64,000 nucleotides of DNA from SFEL01 sp963640685 (lineage in GTDB: Bacteria > Bacillota > Clostridia > Christensenellales > CAG-138). The stretch lies in NCBI GenBank assembly GCA_963640685.1, contig CAVIAA010000002.1:61778-125777 (forward strand), given 5' to 3'. Numbering within the stretch: the stretch's first letter is position 1; the number at the start of each line of letters is the position of its first letter. Positions 19,453-27,515 of the stretch are shown in pieces. The position numbers and the translations under genes are program-made. The notes beneath the pieces are model-generated. The model searched no databases, was not told the DNA's origin, and was given only the letters and a program-made list of their open reading frames with translations.

Positions 19453-20394
19453 ATGAACAAGCGGGCGGCGATAACGATTGCGGCTGCGGCGGTGCTGCTT
19501 GTGCTTTGCGGCTGCGAGTCCATCCCCGCTGCGGAGCTTACACCCTCGTTTGAGGTGGGCAGCAGCTCGGCACCCGCCGCTACATTTGCACCGGAGGTGT
19601 ACGACATTGTAAGCGAATACAATTCAAGTCAGGTGGCGGTGAGTGCTCCGGCCGAGGAAAGCGATGTTTATGCCCCCGTGACAGTGTCACGCACTGCGTA
19701 CTGCGAAAACAACTGCTGCGTGGTATATCCCGCGCTGCAGGGCACGGAAAATGCCGAGGCTATCAATGCTTCTATGCGGGAGAACATAATGGCGAAGGCA
19801 GCGGAGCTGAATGTCGCCGCCTTTACGGATTATCGCGTAGAATACAACCGAAACGGAATATTCTCGATAAGGGTGTTCCTCTACGGCCTGTACGATTCGA
19901 GCGGCACCTGCCTTGGCACGACAGCGCTTACCTACGACGTGACCACGGGAGAGCTGTGCAAAATAAGCGATCTGTTTGACAAGGATAATCAGTATTGGCG
20001 CGGCAGAATACCGGATATGATCACATATCAGGCGCAGGAATCGGATATACTGCTGCTGAGCGAGCTGCTGCCGATAGATGACGATAGGGAGTTTTTTATT
20101 ACCGATGACTGCATAGTTATCCTGTACAACAAATACGAGATATCTACAGCCTCGGCCGGAGAGCCGGAGTTTGAGATACAGGTCGAGGACGTAAGGGAAT
20201 ACGTCGGAGATGACAGCGTACTGAATGTGTTTATTTCACCGACTGCAACGCCGACGATTGACGGGAGCGCAGATGTTCAGGCTACGCCGGAGCCGACGAT
20301 CGAACCGACACCGACGCCGACGATCGAACTGATGCCGGTGCCGACGAATGAGGCTGCAAAGACGGAGCAGCAGGAGCAGGCGGAGGTGAGTTAG
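19453..20394 (+). CDS. Lipoprotein with DUF3298/RsiV-like domain
   Basis: 313 residues from the ATG at 19453 behind GAGGGGAGGGG. A signal peptide with lipobox-like LCGC anchors it outside the membrane. The middle (YCENNCCVVYPALQG, then TALTYDVTTGELCKISDLFD, then FFITDDCIVILYNKYE) matches the DUF4163/DUF3298 arrangement found in RsiV anti-sigma factors and many clostridial lipoproteins. The C-terminus is a Pro/Thr/Glu linker (TPEPTIEPTPTPT). No sigma factor gene lies nearby, so a lysozyme-sensing role is not supported; its function is unknown. Confidence 0.7.
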   Translation: MNKRAAITIAAAAVLLVLCGCESIPAAELTPSFEVGSSSAPAATFAPEVYDIVSEYNSSQVAVSAPAEESDVYAPVTVSRTAYCENNCCVVYPALQGTENAEAINASMRENIMAKAAELNVAAFTDYRVEYNRNGIFSIRVFLYGLYDSSGTCLGTTALTYDVTTGELCKISDLFDKDNQYWRGRIPDMITYQAQESDILLLSELLPIDDDREFFITDDCIVILYNKYEISTASAGEPEFEIQVEDVREYVGDDSVLNVFISPTATPTIDGSADVQATPEPTIEPTPTPTIELMPVPTNEAAKTEQQEQAEVS

Positions 20395-20398
20395 AAAT

Positions 20399-20647
20399 AT
20401 GAGATGCAGCTGTAAGGCCTGCGGAACCTACATGGTGCAGACAGAAAGGGGGCTTTTCAGCGGCTGCCAGTGTCCGGAGTGCGGAAATATCTGCAGGGAC
20501 TGCATGGGCAGCGTGGATTCGCCGCTGACGCCGGAGCAGCTAAGGCAGCGCTTTTGCTCTGCCGTGCCGGAGCCTTCTTTTGCGGCGGAGCCGGCAGAGC
20601 CGCCGGAGTGGGTGGAGCGCCGGAGCGAATGGCAGAAAATGCTATGA
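20399..20647 (+). CDS. Small Cys-rich zinc-ribbon-like protein, unknown
   Basis: 82 residues, not recognised. The first 40 hold eight cysteines arranged as CSCKAC, CQCPEC and CRDC, which would suit one or two zinc sites; the rest is Pro/Glu-rich with no membrane segment. It starts four bases after the lipoprotein stop and ends before a terminator, so the two are probably co-transcribed. The start ATG directly follows the upstream stop, suggesting coupled translation. Confidence 0.55.
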   Translation: MRCSCKACGTYMVQTERGLFSGCQCPECGNICRDCMGSVDSPLTPEQLRQRFCSAVPEPSFAAEPAEPPEWVERRSEWQKML

Positions 20648-20664
20648 TGATTGAATTTTTTAAA

Positions 20665-20693
20665 GGCCGTCCGTTGGTGCGGGCGGTCTTTTG
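20665..20693 (+). terminator. Intrinsic terminator after the zinc-ribbon gene
   Basis: GGCCGTCCG and CGGGCGGTC pair with two G-U wobbles around a six-base loop, followed by TTTT. Confidence 0.75.
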
Positions 20694-20702
20694 TGATATA
20701 AT
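20674..20702 (+). promoter_or_regulatory. Candidate recX promoter overlapping the terminator
   Basis: TATAAT (20697-20702) with TGA just upstream (extended -10). TTGGTG, 17 bases further up, forms the terminator loop. Confidence 0.5.
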
Positions 20703-20750
20703 TCAAATATATTCTCTGTACACGCGATAAGAATATGCTAAGGAGAACGG

Positions 20751-21260
20751 ATGAAAAAGAAAAAAAACGGTAGATCCGCGATGGATGCGGCGCTGGACTA
20801 CCTTACATCAAGGCCGCGCACCGTTCGTGAGACCGAAAACTACCTTGATGCGCAGAACTACGGCGAATACGAGGTATATGCTGCAATAGAGCGGCTAAAG
20901 GAGCTTAAATATCTCGATGACGGCAAATACGCGGCGGATTTTGTCTCTACCCGCCTTGCAACAAAGCCGCTGAGCAGGCGAAAGCTCCGCGAGCAGCTGC
21001 GGACGCATTGTCTTTCATCTGACGACATAGACGCAGCTATGGAGCAGGTAACGGACAATACGGAGAAGGCCAACGCAAGGGCAGTCGCGGAAAAGTTCTT
21101 CAGGCAGTTTGAAGGGCTTGAGGAAAGGGAAAGGAGACAGCGCACCGTAAGGAGACTCGCCGGACGCGGGTATGATTTCGGCGTCATACGGGAAAGCATT
21201 GAAGAGATAATAGGCGAAATAGACTGCCCGATAGAGGGCGACGGAGAGGATGAGGAATAG
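20751..21260 (+). CDS. recX: Regulatory protein RecX
   Basis: 169 residues made of helical repeats typical of RecX: ALDYLTSRPRTVRETENYL, then LKYLDDGKYAADFVSTRL and the C-terminal RRLAGRGYDFGVIRESIEE. RecX binds RecA filaments and limits recombination. The SD AAGGAG lies five bases before the start. No recA is adjacent. It opens a run with the P1 peptidase, acpS and fthC. Confidence 0.85.
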   Translation: MKKKKNGRSAMDAALDYLTSRPRTVRETENYLDAQNYGEYEVYAAIERLKELKYLDDGKYAADFVSTRLATKPLSRRKLREQLRTHCLSSDDIDAAMEQVTDNTEKANARAVAEKFFRQFEGLEERERRQRTVRRLAGRGYDFGVIRESIEEIIGEIDCPIEGDGEDEE

Positions 21261-21261
21261 C

Positions 21262-22164
21262 ATGAGCGGAAGCATAATGGATATAAGCGGAATAACGGTG
21301 GGCCATTATACGGATAAGGCGGCGAGAACAGGCTGTACCGCGGTCATATGCAGGGGCGGCGCGGTTGCAGGCGTTGATGTGCGGGGTAGCGCACCGGGTA
21401 CGAGGGAGACGGATCTTCTTCGCGGTTATAATGTCGTTGAGCGGATACAGGCCGTGATGCTCTCCGGCGGCAGTGCCTACGGGCTGGACGCGGCCTCCGG
21501 CGCGATGCAGTATTTTGAAGAGCTTGGTCTCGGCGTGGATGTTGGCGTCGGAGTGGTGCCGATAGTGCCGTCGGCCGTCATATTCGACCTTGGAGTGGGC
21601 GACCCCAAGGTGAGACCCGGCAAGGCCGAGGGCTACGCCGCCTGCAGAAATGCCTCCGAGCATGCCCAAATGGGCAGCGTTGGAGCGGGCACGGGTGCAA
21701 CGGTCGCCAAGGCCTTCGGAACGGAATACGCGGTGAACAGCGGCGTAGGTACGGCCTGCATAGAGCTTGAGGGCGGCGTCAAGGTGGGCGCAATAGCGGT
21801 GGTTAACGCATTGGGCGATATATACGACCCCGCAACGGGAGAGCTGGTCGCAGCGGCTAAGATAAACGGCCGGCTCACTCCCTGCATGGAGTCGGCGGCC
21901 TTGGGTCAGGCATCCTTCGGCAATACTACAATAGGCGTTGTTGCAACCAACGCAAGGCTGACGAGAGAGGAGGCAAACAAGCTCGCCTCTATGGCGCATG
22001 ACGGCCTTGCAATGACCATACGCCCCGTGCATACTTCCTTGGATGGCGATACATTTTTTGCAATGTCGACCGGCGAAAGGGAGTGTCAGCTGCTGCCGGT
22101 ATTGGTCGCCGGGGTGCGGGCGGTCTCTGCGGCGGTGCTGGATGCTATAAGGAATGCGGAATGA
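21262..22164 (+). CDS. P1-family (DmpA-type) aminopeptidase/amidohydrolase
   Basis: 300 residues from the ATG at 21262 with GATGAGG upstream; the ATG at 21250 lies inside recX. The DmpA/S58 fold is shown by ITVGHYTD near the start, AVMLSGGSAYGLDAASG near residue 70, and GNTTIGVVATNARL near residue 215, where the precursor is expected to cleave itself to free a Thr (Ser in DmpA) nucleophile. Such enzymes cut N-terminal D- or L-amino acids from small peptides or amides. The substrate is unknown. The stop overlaps the acpS start (ATGA). Confidence 0.85.
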   Translation: MSGSIMDISGITVGHYTDKAARTGCTAVICRGGAVAGVDVRGSAPGTRETDLLRGYNVVERIQAVMLSGGSAYGLDAASGAMQYFEELGLGVDVGVGVVPIVPSAVIFDLGVGDPKVRPGKAEGYAACRNASEHAQMGSVGAGTGATVAKAFGTEYAVNSGVGTACIELEGGVKVGAIAVVNALGDIYDPATGELVAAAKINGRLTPCMESAALGQASFGNTTIGVVATNARLTREEANKLASMAHDGLAMTIRPVHTSLDGDTFFAMSTGERECQLLPVLVAGVRAVSAAVLDAIRNAE

Positions 22165-22529
22165 TACTTGGAATCGGCATAGACATAATCGAGGTAGAGC
22201 GGGTGCGTAAAGCCGCCTCAAAGGGGGGCTTTATGGAAAGAGTCTTTACGGAGGAAGAGCGGCTGCGCTTTAAGGCCGTAAACGATGATCCGCAGCGCAT
22301 AGCCGGTGCGTTTGCTGCAAAGGAGGCGGCGGCAAAGGCACTTGGAACCGGCATCGGCCCGGTCGAGTGGAGGGAAATAGAGATAGACCACGACAAAAAA
22401 GGCAGGCCGATTGCGCTGCTCAGCGGCAAGGCTCGGCAGACAATGGAGGAGCTCAGCGGCAAAACGCTGCATATAAGCATATCCCATATTCGAGATACGG
22501 CGGCCGCACAGGCCGTACTGGAGGGCTGA
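22161..22529 (+). CDS. acpS: Holo-[acyl-carrier-protein] synthase
   Basis: 122 residues. The N-terminal GIGIDIIEVERVR and the FAAKEAAAKALGTG motif hold the magnesium and CoA-binding residues of AcpS. It moves 4'-phosphopantetheine from CoA to Ser of ACP (acpP lies at 31.8 kb). The start at 22161 overlaps the upstream stop as ATGA; an open frame further upstream is within the P1 peptidase gene. Coupling to coaD nearby (23.7 kb) is suggestive of CoA metabolism but not an operon. Confidence 0.95.
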   Translation: MILGIGIDIIEVERVRKAASKGGFMERVFTEEERLRFKAVNDDPQRIAGAFAAKEAAAKALGTGIGPVEWREIEIDHDKKGRPIALLSGKARQTMEELSGKTLHISISHIRDTAAAQAVLEG

Positions 22530-22532
22530 GCT

Positions 22533-23099
22533 TTGAGCAAGGTTGACGACAAGGTAAGGCTTAGAGGGGAAATCAAGAGACGCATAGCTGCGCTCTGCGC
22601 TGAGGAAATAGCCGCGCAGTCTTACACTGCCTGCAAACGGGCGGAAAAGCTTACGGCTTTTAAAAATGCCGGCACGATACTTGCGTACATGGCGATGAGG
22701 GGCGAATGTGACCCGGCGGAGCTCGTTCGTGCCGCCGCTGAGCTGGGCAAAACGGTCGCGTACCCTGTTTGCGGGGAAAACAAAAGCCTTGAGCTTTACG
22801 TTCCGAAAAACGACGGCTGCTTTATATGCGGCGCATACGGCATAGCAGAACCGGACAGGAAAAGGTCGAGAAAGGTATCCGAAGCGGAGGTAGACCTTAT
22901 AATAGTTCCCGGCCTTGCCTTTGACACCAAGCTGAACAGGCTGGGCAGGGGCGGCGGCTATTATGACAGGCTTCTGCAAAGAACATCCGCCTTTAAGCTG
23001 GGGCTTGCGCTGAGCTGCCAGCTTTTGGAGGATATACCCACAGAGGAGCACGATGCGAAAATGGATGTAGTTTCGTCTGAATTTGGGATATATTGTTAA
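22533..23099 (+). CDS. fthC: 5-formyltetrahydrofolate cyclo-ligase family protein
   Basis: 188 residues from a TTG start at 22533, with GGAGGG about eight bases upstream. It shows the family's ATP-binding end RLGRGGGYYDRLL and PGLAFD. It converts 5-formyl-THF to 5,10-methenyl-THF with ATP. It lies directly after acpS, possibly in the same transcript. Confidence 0.9.
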   Translation: MSKVDDKVRLRGEIKRRIAALCAEEIAAQSYTACKRAEKLTAFKNAGTILAYMAMRGECDPAELVRAAAELGKTVAYPVCGENKSLELYVPKNDGCFICGAYGIAEPDRKRSRKVSEAEVDLIIVPGLAFDTKLNRLGRGGGYYDRLLQRTSAFKLGLALSCQLLEDIPTEEHDAKMDVVSSEFGIYC

Positions 23100-23115
23100 T
23101 TAAGGAAAAATGCCC

Positions 23116-23144
23116 TTGTTATAGGGGCTTTATAATGCTAAAAT
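23116..23144 (+). promoter_or_regulatory. Promoter of the rsmD-coaD operon
   Basis: TTGTTA (23116-23121), 17 bases, TAAAAT (23139-23144) with TGC before the -10. A weak GCCC/GGGGC hairpin overlaps it. Confidence 0.6.
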
Positions 23145-23171
23145 ACAAAATAGCTGTATTTGGAGGTGTGA

Positions 23172-23732
23172 ATGCGGATCATCGCAGGTGATAAAAGAGG
23201 CTGCGCCATATCTGCGCCGAAGGGAATGGATACCCGCCCTACTTTGGATCGGGTAAAGGAATCTCTTTTCGGCATACTTCAGTTCGAAATATACGGTAGA
23301 AGGGTGCTTGACCTTTTTGCGGGCTCGGGCGCGCTTGGGCTCGAAGCTCTGTCCCGCGGGGCGCAGAGCGCCGTGTTTTGCGATAAGTCGAGGGAGAGCG
23401 TTGGCATAATCAATGCCAACATAAAAAAGCTGGGCTACGGATCCAAGTGCAGGGTGTACGGCTGTGACTGGGAGCGGGCGGCTTCCATGATGGAGGGTCG
23501 GGGCGATAGGTTCGATATCGTCTTTATAGACCCGCCGTACGGTGCGGGGATAGCCGCAAAGGCTGTCGCTGCGCTTTACAACAAGGGACTGCTGGCGGAG
23601 GACTTCATAATAGTTCTGGAGCACGACGCAAAGCTGCCGCCGATGATCGACTGCGAGAAGCTTGAGGTATACGACCTGCGCAGCTATGGCGAGCTTACGG
23701 CGATATCCTTCATCAGGGAGAAAAGGAAATGA
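23172..23732 (+). CDS. rsmD: 16S rRNA (guanine966-N2)-methyltransferase RsmD
   Basis: 186 residues: RPTLDRVKESLFGIL near the start, SAM motif LDLFAGSGALGLEALSRGA, and catalytic DPPY in FIDPPYGAG. It methylates G966 of 16S rRNA in the 30S subunit. GGAGGTG precedes the start by a few bases. The stop overlaps the coaD start (ATGA), the usual Firmicutes pairing. Confidence 0.95.
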   Translation: MRIIAGDKRGCAISAPKGMDTRPTLDRVKESLFGILQFEIYGRRVLDLFAGSGALGLEALSRGAQSAVFCDKSRESVGIINANIKKLGYGSKCRVYGCDWERAASMMEGRGDRFDIVFIDPPYGAGIAAKAVAALYNKGLLAEDFIIVLEHDAKLPPMIDCEKLEVYDLRSYGELTAISFIREKRK

Positions 23733-24217
23733 GAACTGCTGTTTGTACGGGCAGCTTTGATCCGGTAACGCTGGGTCATATGGACGTGTTTATCCGCTCC
23801 GCTGCGCTCTTCGATAGGATATATATCGCAGTGCTTACAAACCCGGGCAAGAGGTATATGTTTACCGCCGCAGAGCGCTGCTCGCTCATAGAAGAGGCCG
23901 CAAGGGCGGAAGGACTTTTGAATGTATTCGCCGAGGTATACGATGGGCTTGCGGTAGAGTTTGCAAGAAAAAAAGGCGCTGCAACGATAATCCGCGGCAT
24001 AAGGAACGGCGGAGACATGCAGTACGAGACAGCGATGGAGCAGGCAAACAAGTTCCTGCAGCCGGACATTGAAACTGTGTATCTCGCGGCAAGGCCGGAG
24101 CTGGCCTTCATAAGCTCCAGCATCGTAAAGGAGATCGCCGGTTACGGAAGGGATATCGACGGGCTGGTGCCCGACGCAATAAAAAATAAAATCGCAGAAA
24201 GGTTGATGGAGCGATGA
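23729..24217 (+). CDS. coaD: Phosphopantetheine adenylyltransferase
   Basis: 162 residues. The nucleotidyltransferase motif is GSFDPVTLGHMDV (TxGH) and the C-terminal ISSSIVKEIA is conserved. It makes dephospho-CoA from 4'-phosphopantetheine and ATP. It overlaps rsmD upstream and the coiled-coil gene downstream by four bases each, so these three genes form one translationally linked unit. Confidence 0.96.
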   Translation: MRTAVCTGSFDPVTLGHMDVFIRSAALFDRIYIAVLTNPGKRYMFTAAERCSLIEEAARAEGLLNVFAEVYDGLAVEFARKKGAATIIRGIRNGGDMQYETAMEQANKFLQPDIETVYLAARPELAFISSSIVKEIAGYGRDIDGLVPDAIKNKIAERLMER

Positions 24218-25107
24218 GCAATAATATGCAGAACCTCAAAATTTACGACATTATAGATCAGCTTGAGGATCTTATCGAAAACAGCCCCAGGCCAAAGCTC
24301 TCGGGCAGCGCAACAAAGCGCACGGTAGATGTTGAAGAGGTCATGGATCTTTTGACCGACCTTAAAACCACCATACCTGAGGACATACGCCGGGCCAACA
24401 GCATGCTGATAGAGGCTCAGAACACCATAGACAACGCAAATGAGACTGCACAGGATACCATCGATGCGGCCAACGCCAAGGCGGATGGCATAGTTGCCGA
24501 GGCGCAGAACAAGGCCGACCTCGTTCTTGAAAAGGCGCGCGAGGAGTATGAACGGCTAATTGCAGAGGACGAGATATATCAGGAAGCGCAGAAGAGGGCG
24601 CAGCTGCTGGCGGCAAAGGCGGAGTACAACGCCAACGAGGTCTTTGAAAACGGCAAGACCTATGCTGACGATATACTTGCGGACCTTGAACGGTTCCTCG
24701 ATGAATATAAGAGCCTTGTGAGCGTAAACCGTCGGGATCTTGGCGCAAGGGCAAGGGTAGCTACGCCCGTTCAGCCCATTATACAGCCTACGCAGCCCCC
24801 TAAGCCCGCGATGAGCGCGGATGCGGTAATGGCGAGCGTTCAGCAGCAGACGGCAGCGGTGGAGCAGCAGCCCGTCCGCAAGGCGGTGTCTCCGCAGCCC
24901 AAGCCGGAGCCGCGCAATTCGGTATCCGAGAGCAACCGCGGCAGGCGCAAGGCCGCCGAGCCGGTGGATGATATCGATGAAGAGGACGATTACGACGACG
25001 AGGATGAAGACGGCAAGAAGGGCGGCTTCCTCTTCGGCTTATTCAAGAAGCACAAGGACTATGACGACGATGATGACTTTGACGATGACGACGATTTTGA
25101 CGACTGA
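24214..25107 (+). CDS. Coiled-coil protein with very acidic tail, near coaD
   Basis: 297 residues with no signal peptide or membrane span. Residues 1-60 are conserved in form (IYDIIDQLEDLIENSPRPK), and residues 65-165 form an Ala/Glu/Lys-rich coiled coil resembling stalk subunits (b or H type) of ATPases. A Pro/Gln linker follows, and the C-terminus is a short hydrophobic/basic patch (GGFLFGLFKKHK) followed by almost only Asp. Clostridial genomes often place such a protein between coaD and ylbJ. The role is unknown; membrane or division-site association is a guess. Confidence 0.6.
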   Translation: MSNNMQNLKIYDIIDQLEDLIENSPRPKLSGSATKRTVDVEEVMDLLTDLKTTIPEDIRRANSMLIEAQNTIDNANETAQDTIDAANAKADGIVAEAQNKADLVLEKAREEYERLIAEDEIYQEAQKRAQLLAAKAEYNANEVFENGKTYADDILADLERFLDEYKSLVSVNRRDLGARARVATPVQPIIQPTQPPKPAMSADAVMASVQQQTAAVEQQPVRKAVSPQPKPEPRNSVSESNRGRRKAAEPVDDIDEEDDYDDEDEDGKKGGFLFGLFKKHKDYDDDDDFDDDDDFDD

Positions 25108-25125
25108 TAATTGAACAACAGCTGA

Positions 25126-25149
25126 GCCCTCCGGCAACGGAGGGCTTTT
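25126..25149 (+). terminator. Intrinsic terminator after the rsmD-coaD operon
   Basis: GCCCTCCG/CGGAGGGC stem with a GCAA tetraloop, then TTTT. Confidence 0.9.
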
Positions 25150-25158
25150 AAGTTGGCA

Positions 25159-26151
25159 TTAAACGACCTTACACTTTTTTTCCTTGAGCCGCCTCGCCAT
25201 TCCTCCGGCTATCAACAGTGCGGACATGGCGGCGAGCGTCGTCGCAAAGGCAACTGCTGCGGAGATGGCGGCGCTTGTGGTGTCGCCTTTTAATGAGGGA
25301 CTGAACACTTGAAGGCTCAGCGGGAACAGCGTCAGAGCGATATACGCAATGGCCGCGGATATGCCGCCCTGCAAGAGCTTTGCGAAAAAATACCTGAAGA
25401 ACGGCAGCGGTGCAAAGGCAAGAGACTGTGCATATACGCACAGCCCGCCGAAGGAAAATATGAATGCCGATGCCGTACCTAGTGTTCTAATATCGAGCGG
25501 GAGAGAGGCAAGCTCGGCGCTGCCGCCGGCCATTTCCAGCATGCCGTGTATCAGTACCGGCGCAAGAGAGCTGCTGCTAATTCCAAACAGCGCCCGAAAG
25601 CCGCCAAGGAGAGCAGAAAAAAACACAAGCGCCGAGCATATGCCGAGCATCGCATTCATGCCGCTGCCAAGTGCGCCGGAAAGCAGCGCAATCGCGGAAA
25701 CAGCGGCCTTTTTCGGCTGCGGCTCAAAGCAAATGGGAAAGATAAGCAGCATTATTCCGGCCGAGGCGAGCTGGGCTGGAATGATGTAAAGGGCGAGTCT
25801 GGGGCAGCCGACCATTCCGCAGCAAAAGGAAGCATATACAAAAAGCGGGCTTACGTTATTGAGTATCGCCGCAGAGCGTGCGTCCGTATCGCTGCCGCTC
25901 GAAAGCAGCCGCGCTCCTGCCGGCGCGCCGGAAAACAGCGAGAGAAGGACAAGGGACGTGCGCTCCAGCCCGGAGGGCATACCTGTGCCAAGCATTACGC
26001 CGGAGCAGACGAAGAAAGGGAGCAGGACGGGCAGAATGGAATCCCGCCAGACGCGAAAACCGTTTGCGGCTGCGGATACGGCGTCAGGGCTGTATAAGAG
26101 CAGCATGCAGCAGCAAATGGCGCAGAACAGGTATACGAGAGCCTTTTTCAA
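25159..26151 (-). CDS. ylbJ: Sporulation membrane protein YlbJ
   Basis: 330 residues, with about eight hydrophobic segments and the nucleoside-recognition (Gate) type motif SILPVLLPFFVCSGVMLGTG near residue 38. YlbJ is made in the mother cell and is needed for spore cortex formation in Bacillus. It begins with TTG at 26151; the only SD (GGAGG, nine bases upstream) is buried in the arm of a 9-bp hairpin. It lies downstream of tmcAL (YlbM), keeping the ylb neighbourhood with coaD (YlbI) convergent. Confidence 0.88.
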   Translation of the reverse strand: MKKALVYLFCAICCCMLLLYSPDAVSAAANGFRVWRDSILPVLLPFFVCSGVMLGTGMPSGLERTSLVLLSLFSGAPAGARLLSSGSDTDARSAAILNNVSPLFVYASFCCGMVGCPRLALYIIPAQLASAGIMLLIFPICFEPQPKKAAVSAIALLSGALGSGMNAMLGICSALVFFSALLGGFRALFGISSSSLAPVLIHGMLEMAGGSAELASLPLDIRTLGTASAFIFSFGGLCVYAQSLAFAPLPFFRYFFAKLLQGGISAAIAYIALTLFPLSLQVFSPSLKGDTTSAAISAAVAFATTLAAMSALLIAGGMARRLKEKKCKVV

Positions 26152-26160
26152 CTAAAAATA

Positions 26161-26195
26161 CCTCCGCATGATATAAACAAATATATATGCGGAGG
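26161..26195 (-). other. Hairpin covering the ylbJ Shine-Dalgarno sequence
   Basis: CCTCCGCAT (26161-26169) and ATGCGGAGG (26187-26195) pair perfectly over nine bases. On the minus strand the second arm carries the GGAGG of ylbJ and is followed by TATTTTTAG, so it could act as a terminator for tmcAL or as a ribosome-blocking structure. Confidence 0.7.
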
Positions 26196-26196
26196 G

Positions 26197-26256
26197 GGTA
26201 CCAGACTATAAGCAGGGGTATCAGACTATAAGCAGGGGTATCAGACTATAAGCAGG
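26197..26256. repeat. Three tandem 20-bp repeats at the end of tmcAL
   Basis: The unit GGTATCAGACTATAAGCAGG occurs three times with a period of 20 (26197, 26217, 26237), with one T/C difference in the first copy. The right-hand copy supplies the last codons and the stop of tmcAL on the minus strand. Confidence 0.9.
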
Positions 26257-27446
26257 GGGTATGAAAACTCCGGCTTGGCAGAAACGCTTTTTGGCCTGCC
26301 GAGAGCGGCTATTTCGGCGCATCGCAGGTCAAACTCGAGCAGTGAAAGCTGCTTCTCGTTTAGCTTTGCCCTGTCGCCAAAGCGGGTAACGATGGGCAGA
26401 GAGGAGCGCTCATGCATGGCGGAGAGCAGCGGCAGAGCCTCCCGCCTTACGCCCAAGACCCTAATATAAAGCTCGTCGAGCCTCAATGCCGGGCTGCCGT
26501 AAATGCCGAGCAGGGCACACATGCATATCCGCTTCAGCCGCGCCATCGTATAGCGGCGGCTCTTTACCGCCGAAAGCACAGAGAATATGTCGCCGTGTGC
26601 CCGGCAGGCGGAGTAAAGCAGGTTTTCCAGCCCCTCGGAAACATCCGGAAGCTTTTTAAGCTGCTCTCTGCTCAGCATCCTGAGTGCATATACCGCCTCG
26701 CGGGAAAGACTGCCTAATGTTATCGGTGCGGAATCGCCTAGGGCTTTTGATATGTCCTCGTATATTCCTGCGGGAAGGTACTGCTCTGCCGCTTTTGCGC
26801 TGCCGCCCGCTATAAGTTCCCTGATGCTTGAGGCGCTGGCAAATATGCCGTCGGCATCGCGGCTGTCATGTGCCGCGCCGGTCCGTGCAATTGCCACTGA
26901 TTGCATGGCCGACCCCAGCCGCTTTAGGGCGCGCAGGTATTCTATCCCGAGTATGTCGTTCGGTGAGGAGAAAAGCGCAGCAAGCTCCGGTGAAAAGCAC
27001 TGCTCAAATGCCCTTGCCCGGGCAGAAGGGTAGGAAAGCCCCTTTGATGCATTCACTTTGATAAGATGGCGAAGCTCCTGTGGTTCGCTGTCCAAGGCGT
27101 CTGCCGCCTTGTTCAGCAGCCGTATATCGCCGGATTCGCTGCCGAAGGCTATGCAGTCGGCAATGCCGCTTTCGTGCAGCAGCGTAACGCCGCCGAGCGC
27201 AAATACCTCGGCGCAGGCGAGGGAAAAGGGCACGGGGAGCAGGAGCACCATATCAGCCCCGTTTTGGAGCGCCCAGCCTGCCCTTAGGCACTTGTCAAAC
27301 ATTGCCGGCTCGCCCCGCTGAACGAAATCGCCGCTCATTACAACGACGGCAAAGTCCACGCCCGTCGCTTTTTTGGCCTCCTTGAGCTGATAGGCGTGCC
27401 CGTTATGGAATGGATTGTATTCCGCTATTATGCCTACTGTTTTCAT
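26241..27446 (-). CDS. tmcAL: tRNA(Met) cytidine acetate ligase TmcAL (YlbM)
   Basis: 401 residues from the ATG at 27446. The N-terminal nucleotidyltransferase motif IIAEYNPFHNGH and the VVMSGDFVQRGEPA block identify the family. TmcAL uses acetate and ATP to acetylate C34 of elongator tRNA-Met. No SD precedes the ATG, and a TATAAT box ends only six bases before it, suggesting a leaderless mRNA. The C-terminus and stop fall in a 20-bp tandem repeat. Confidence 0.92.
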   Translation of the reverse strand: MKTVGIIAEYNPFHNGHAYQLKEAKKATGVDFAVVVMSGDFVQRGEPAMFDKCLRAGWALQNGADMVLLLPVPFSLACAEVFALGGVTLLHESGIADCIAFGSESGDIRLLNKAADALDSEPQELRHLIKVNASKGLSYPSARARAFEQCFSPELAALFSSPNDILGIEYLRALKRLGSAMQSVAIARTGAAHDSRDADGIFASASSIRELIAGGSAKAAEQYLPAGIYEDISKALGDSAPITLGSLSREAVYALRMLSREQLKKLPDVSEGLENLLYSACRAHGDIFSVLSAVKSRRYTMARLKRICMCALLGIYGSPALRLDELYIRVLGVRREALPLLSAMHERSSLPIVTRFGDRAKLNEKQLSLLEFDLRCAEIAALGRPKSVSAKPEFSYPLLIV

Positions 27447-27452
27447 GATATC

Positions 27453-27480
27453 ATTATACGATAGGCGGCCAAAAGGTAAA
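27453..27480 (-). promoter_or_regulatory. Promoter of tmcAL, giving a leaderless transcript
   Basis: On the minus strand TTTACC (27480-27475), 16 bases, TATAAT (27458-27453). The predicted first base is at or next to the A of the start codon. Confidence 0.5.
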
Positions 27481-27515
27481 AGAGGCAAAAATAAGCCCGA
27501 ATTTTATTTAAGCGC

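Noticed and set aside
26197..26256. 20-bp repeats considered as a CRISPR array
   Set aside because: Copies are directly adjacent with no unique spacers, and no cas genes are present.
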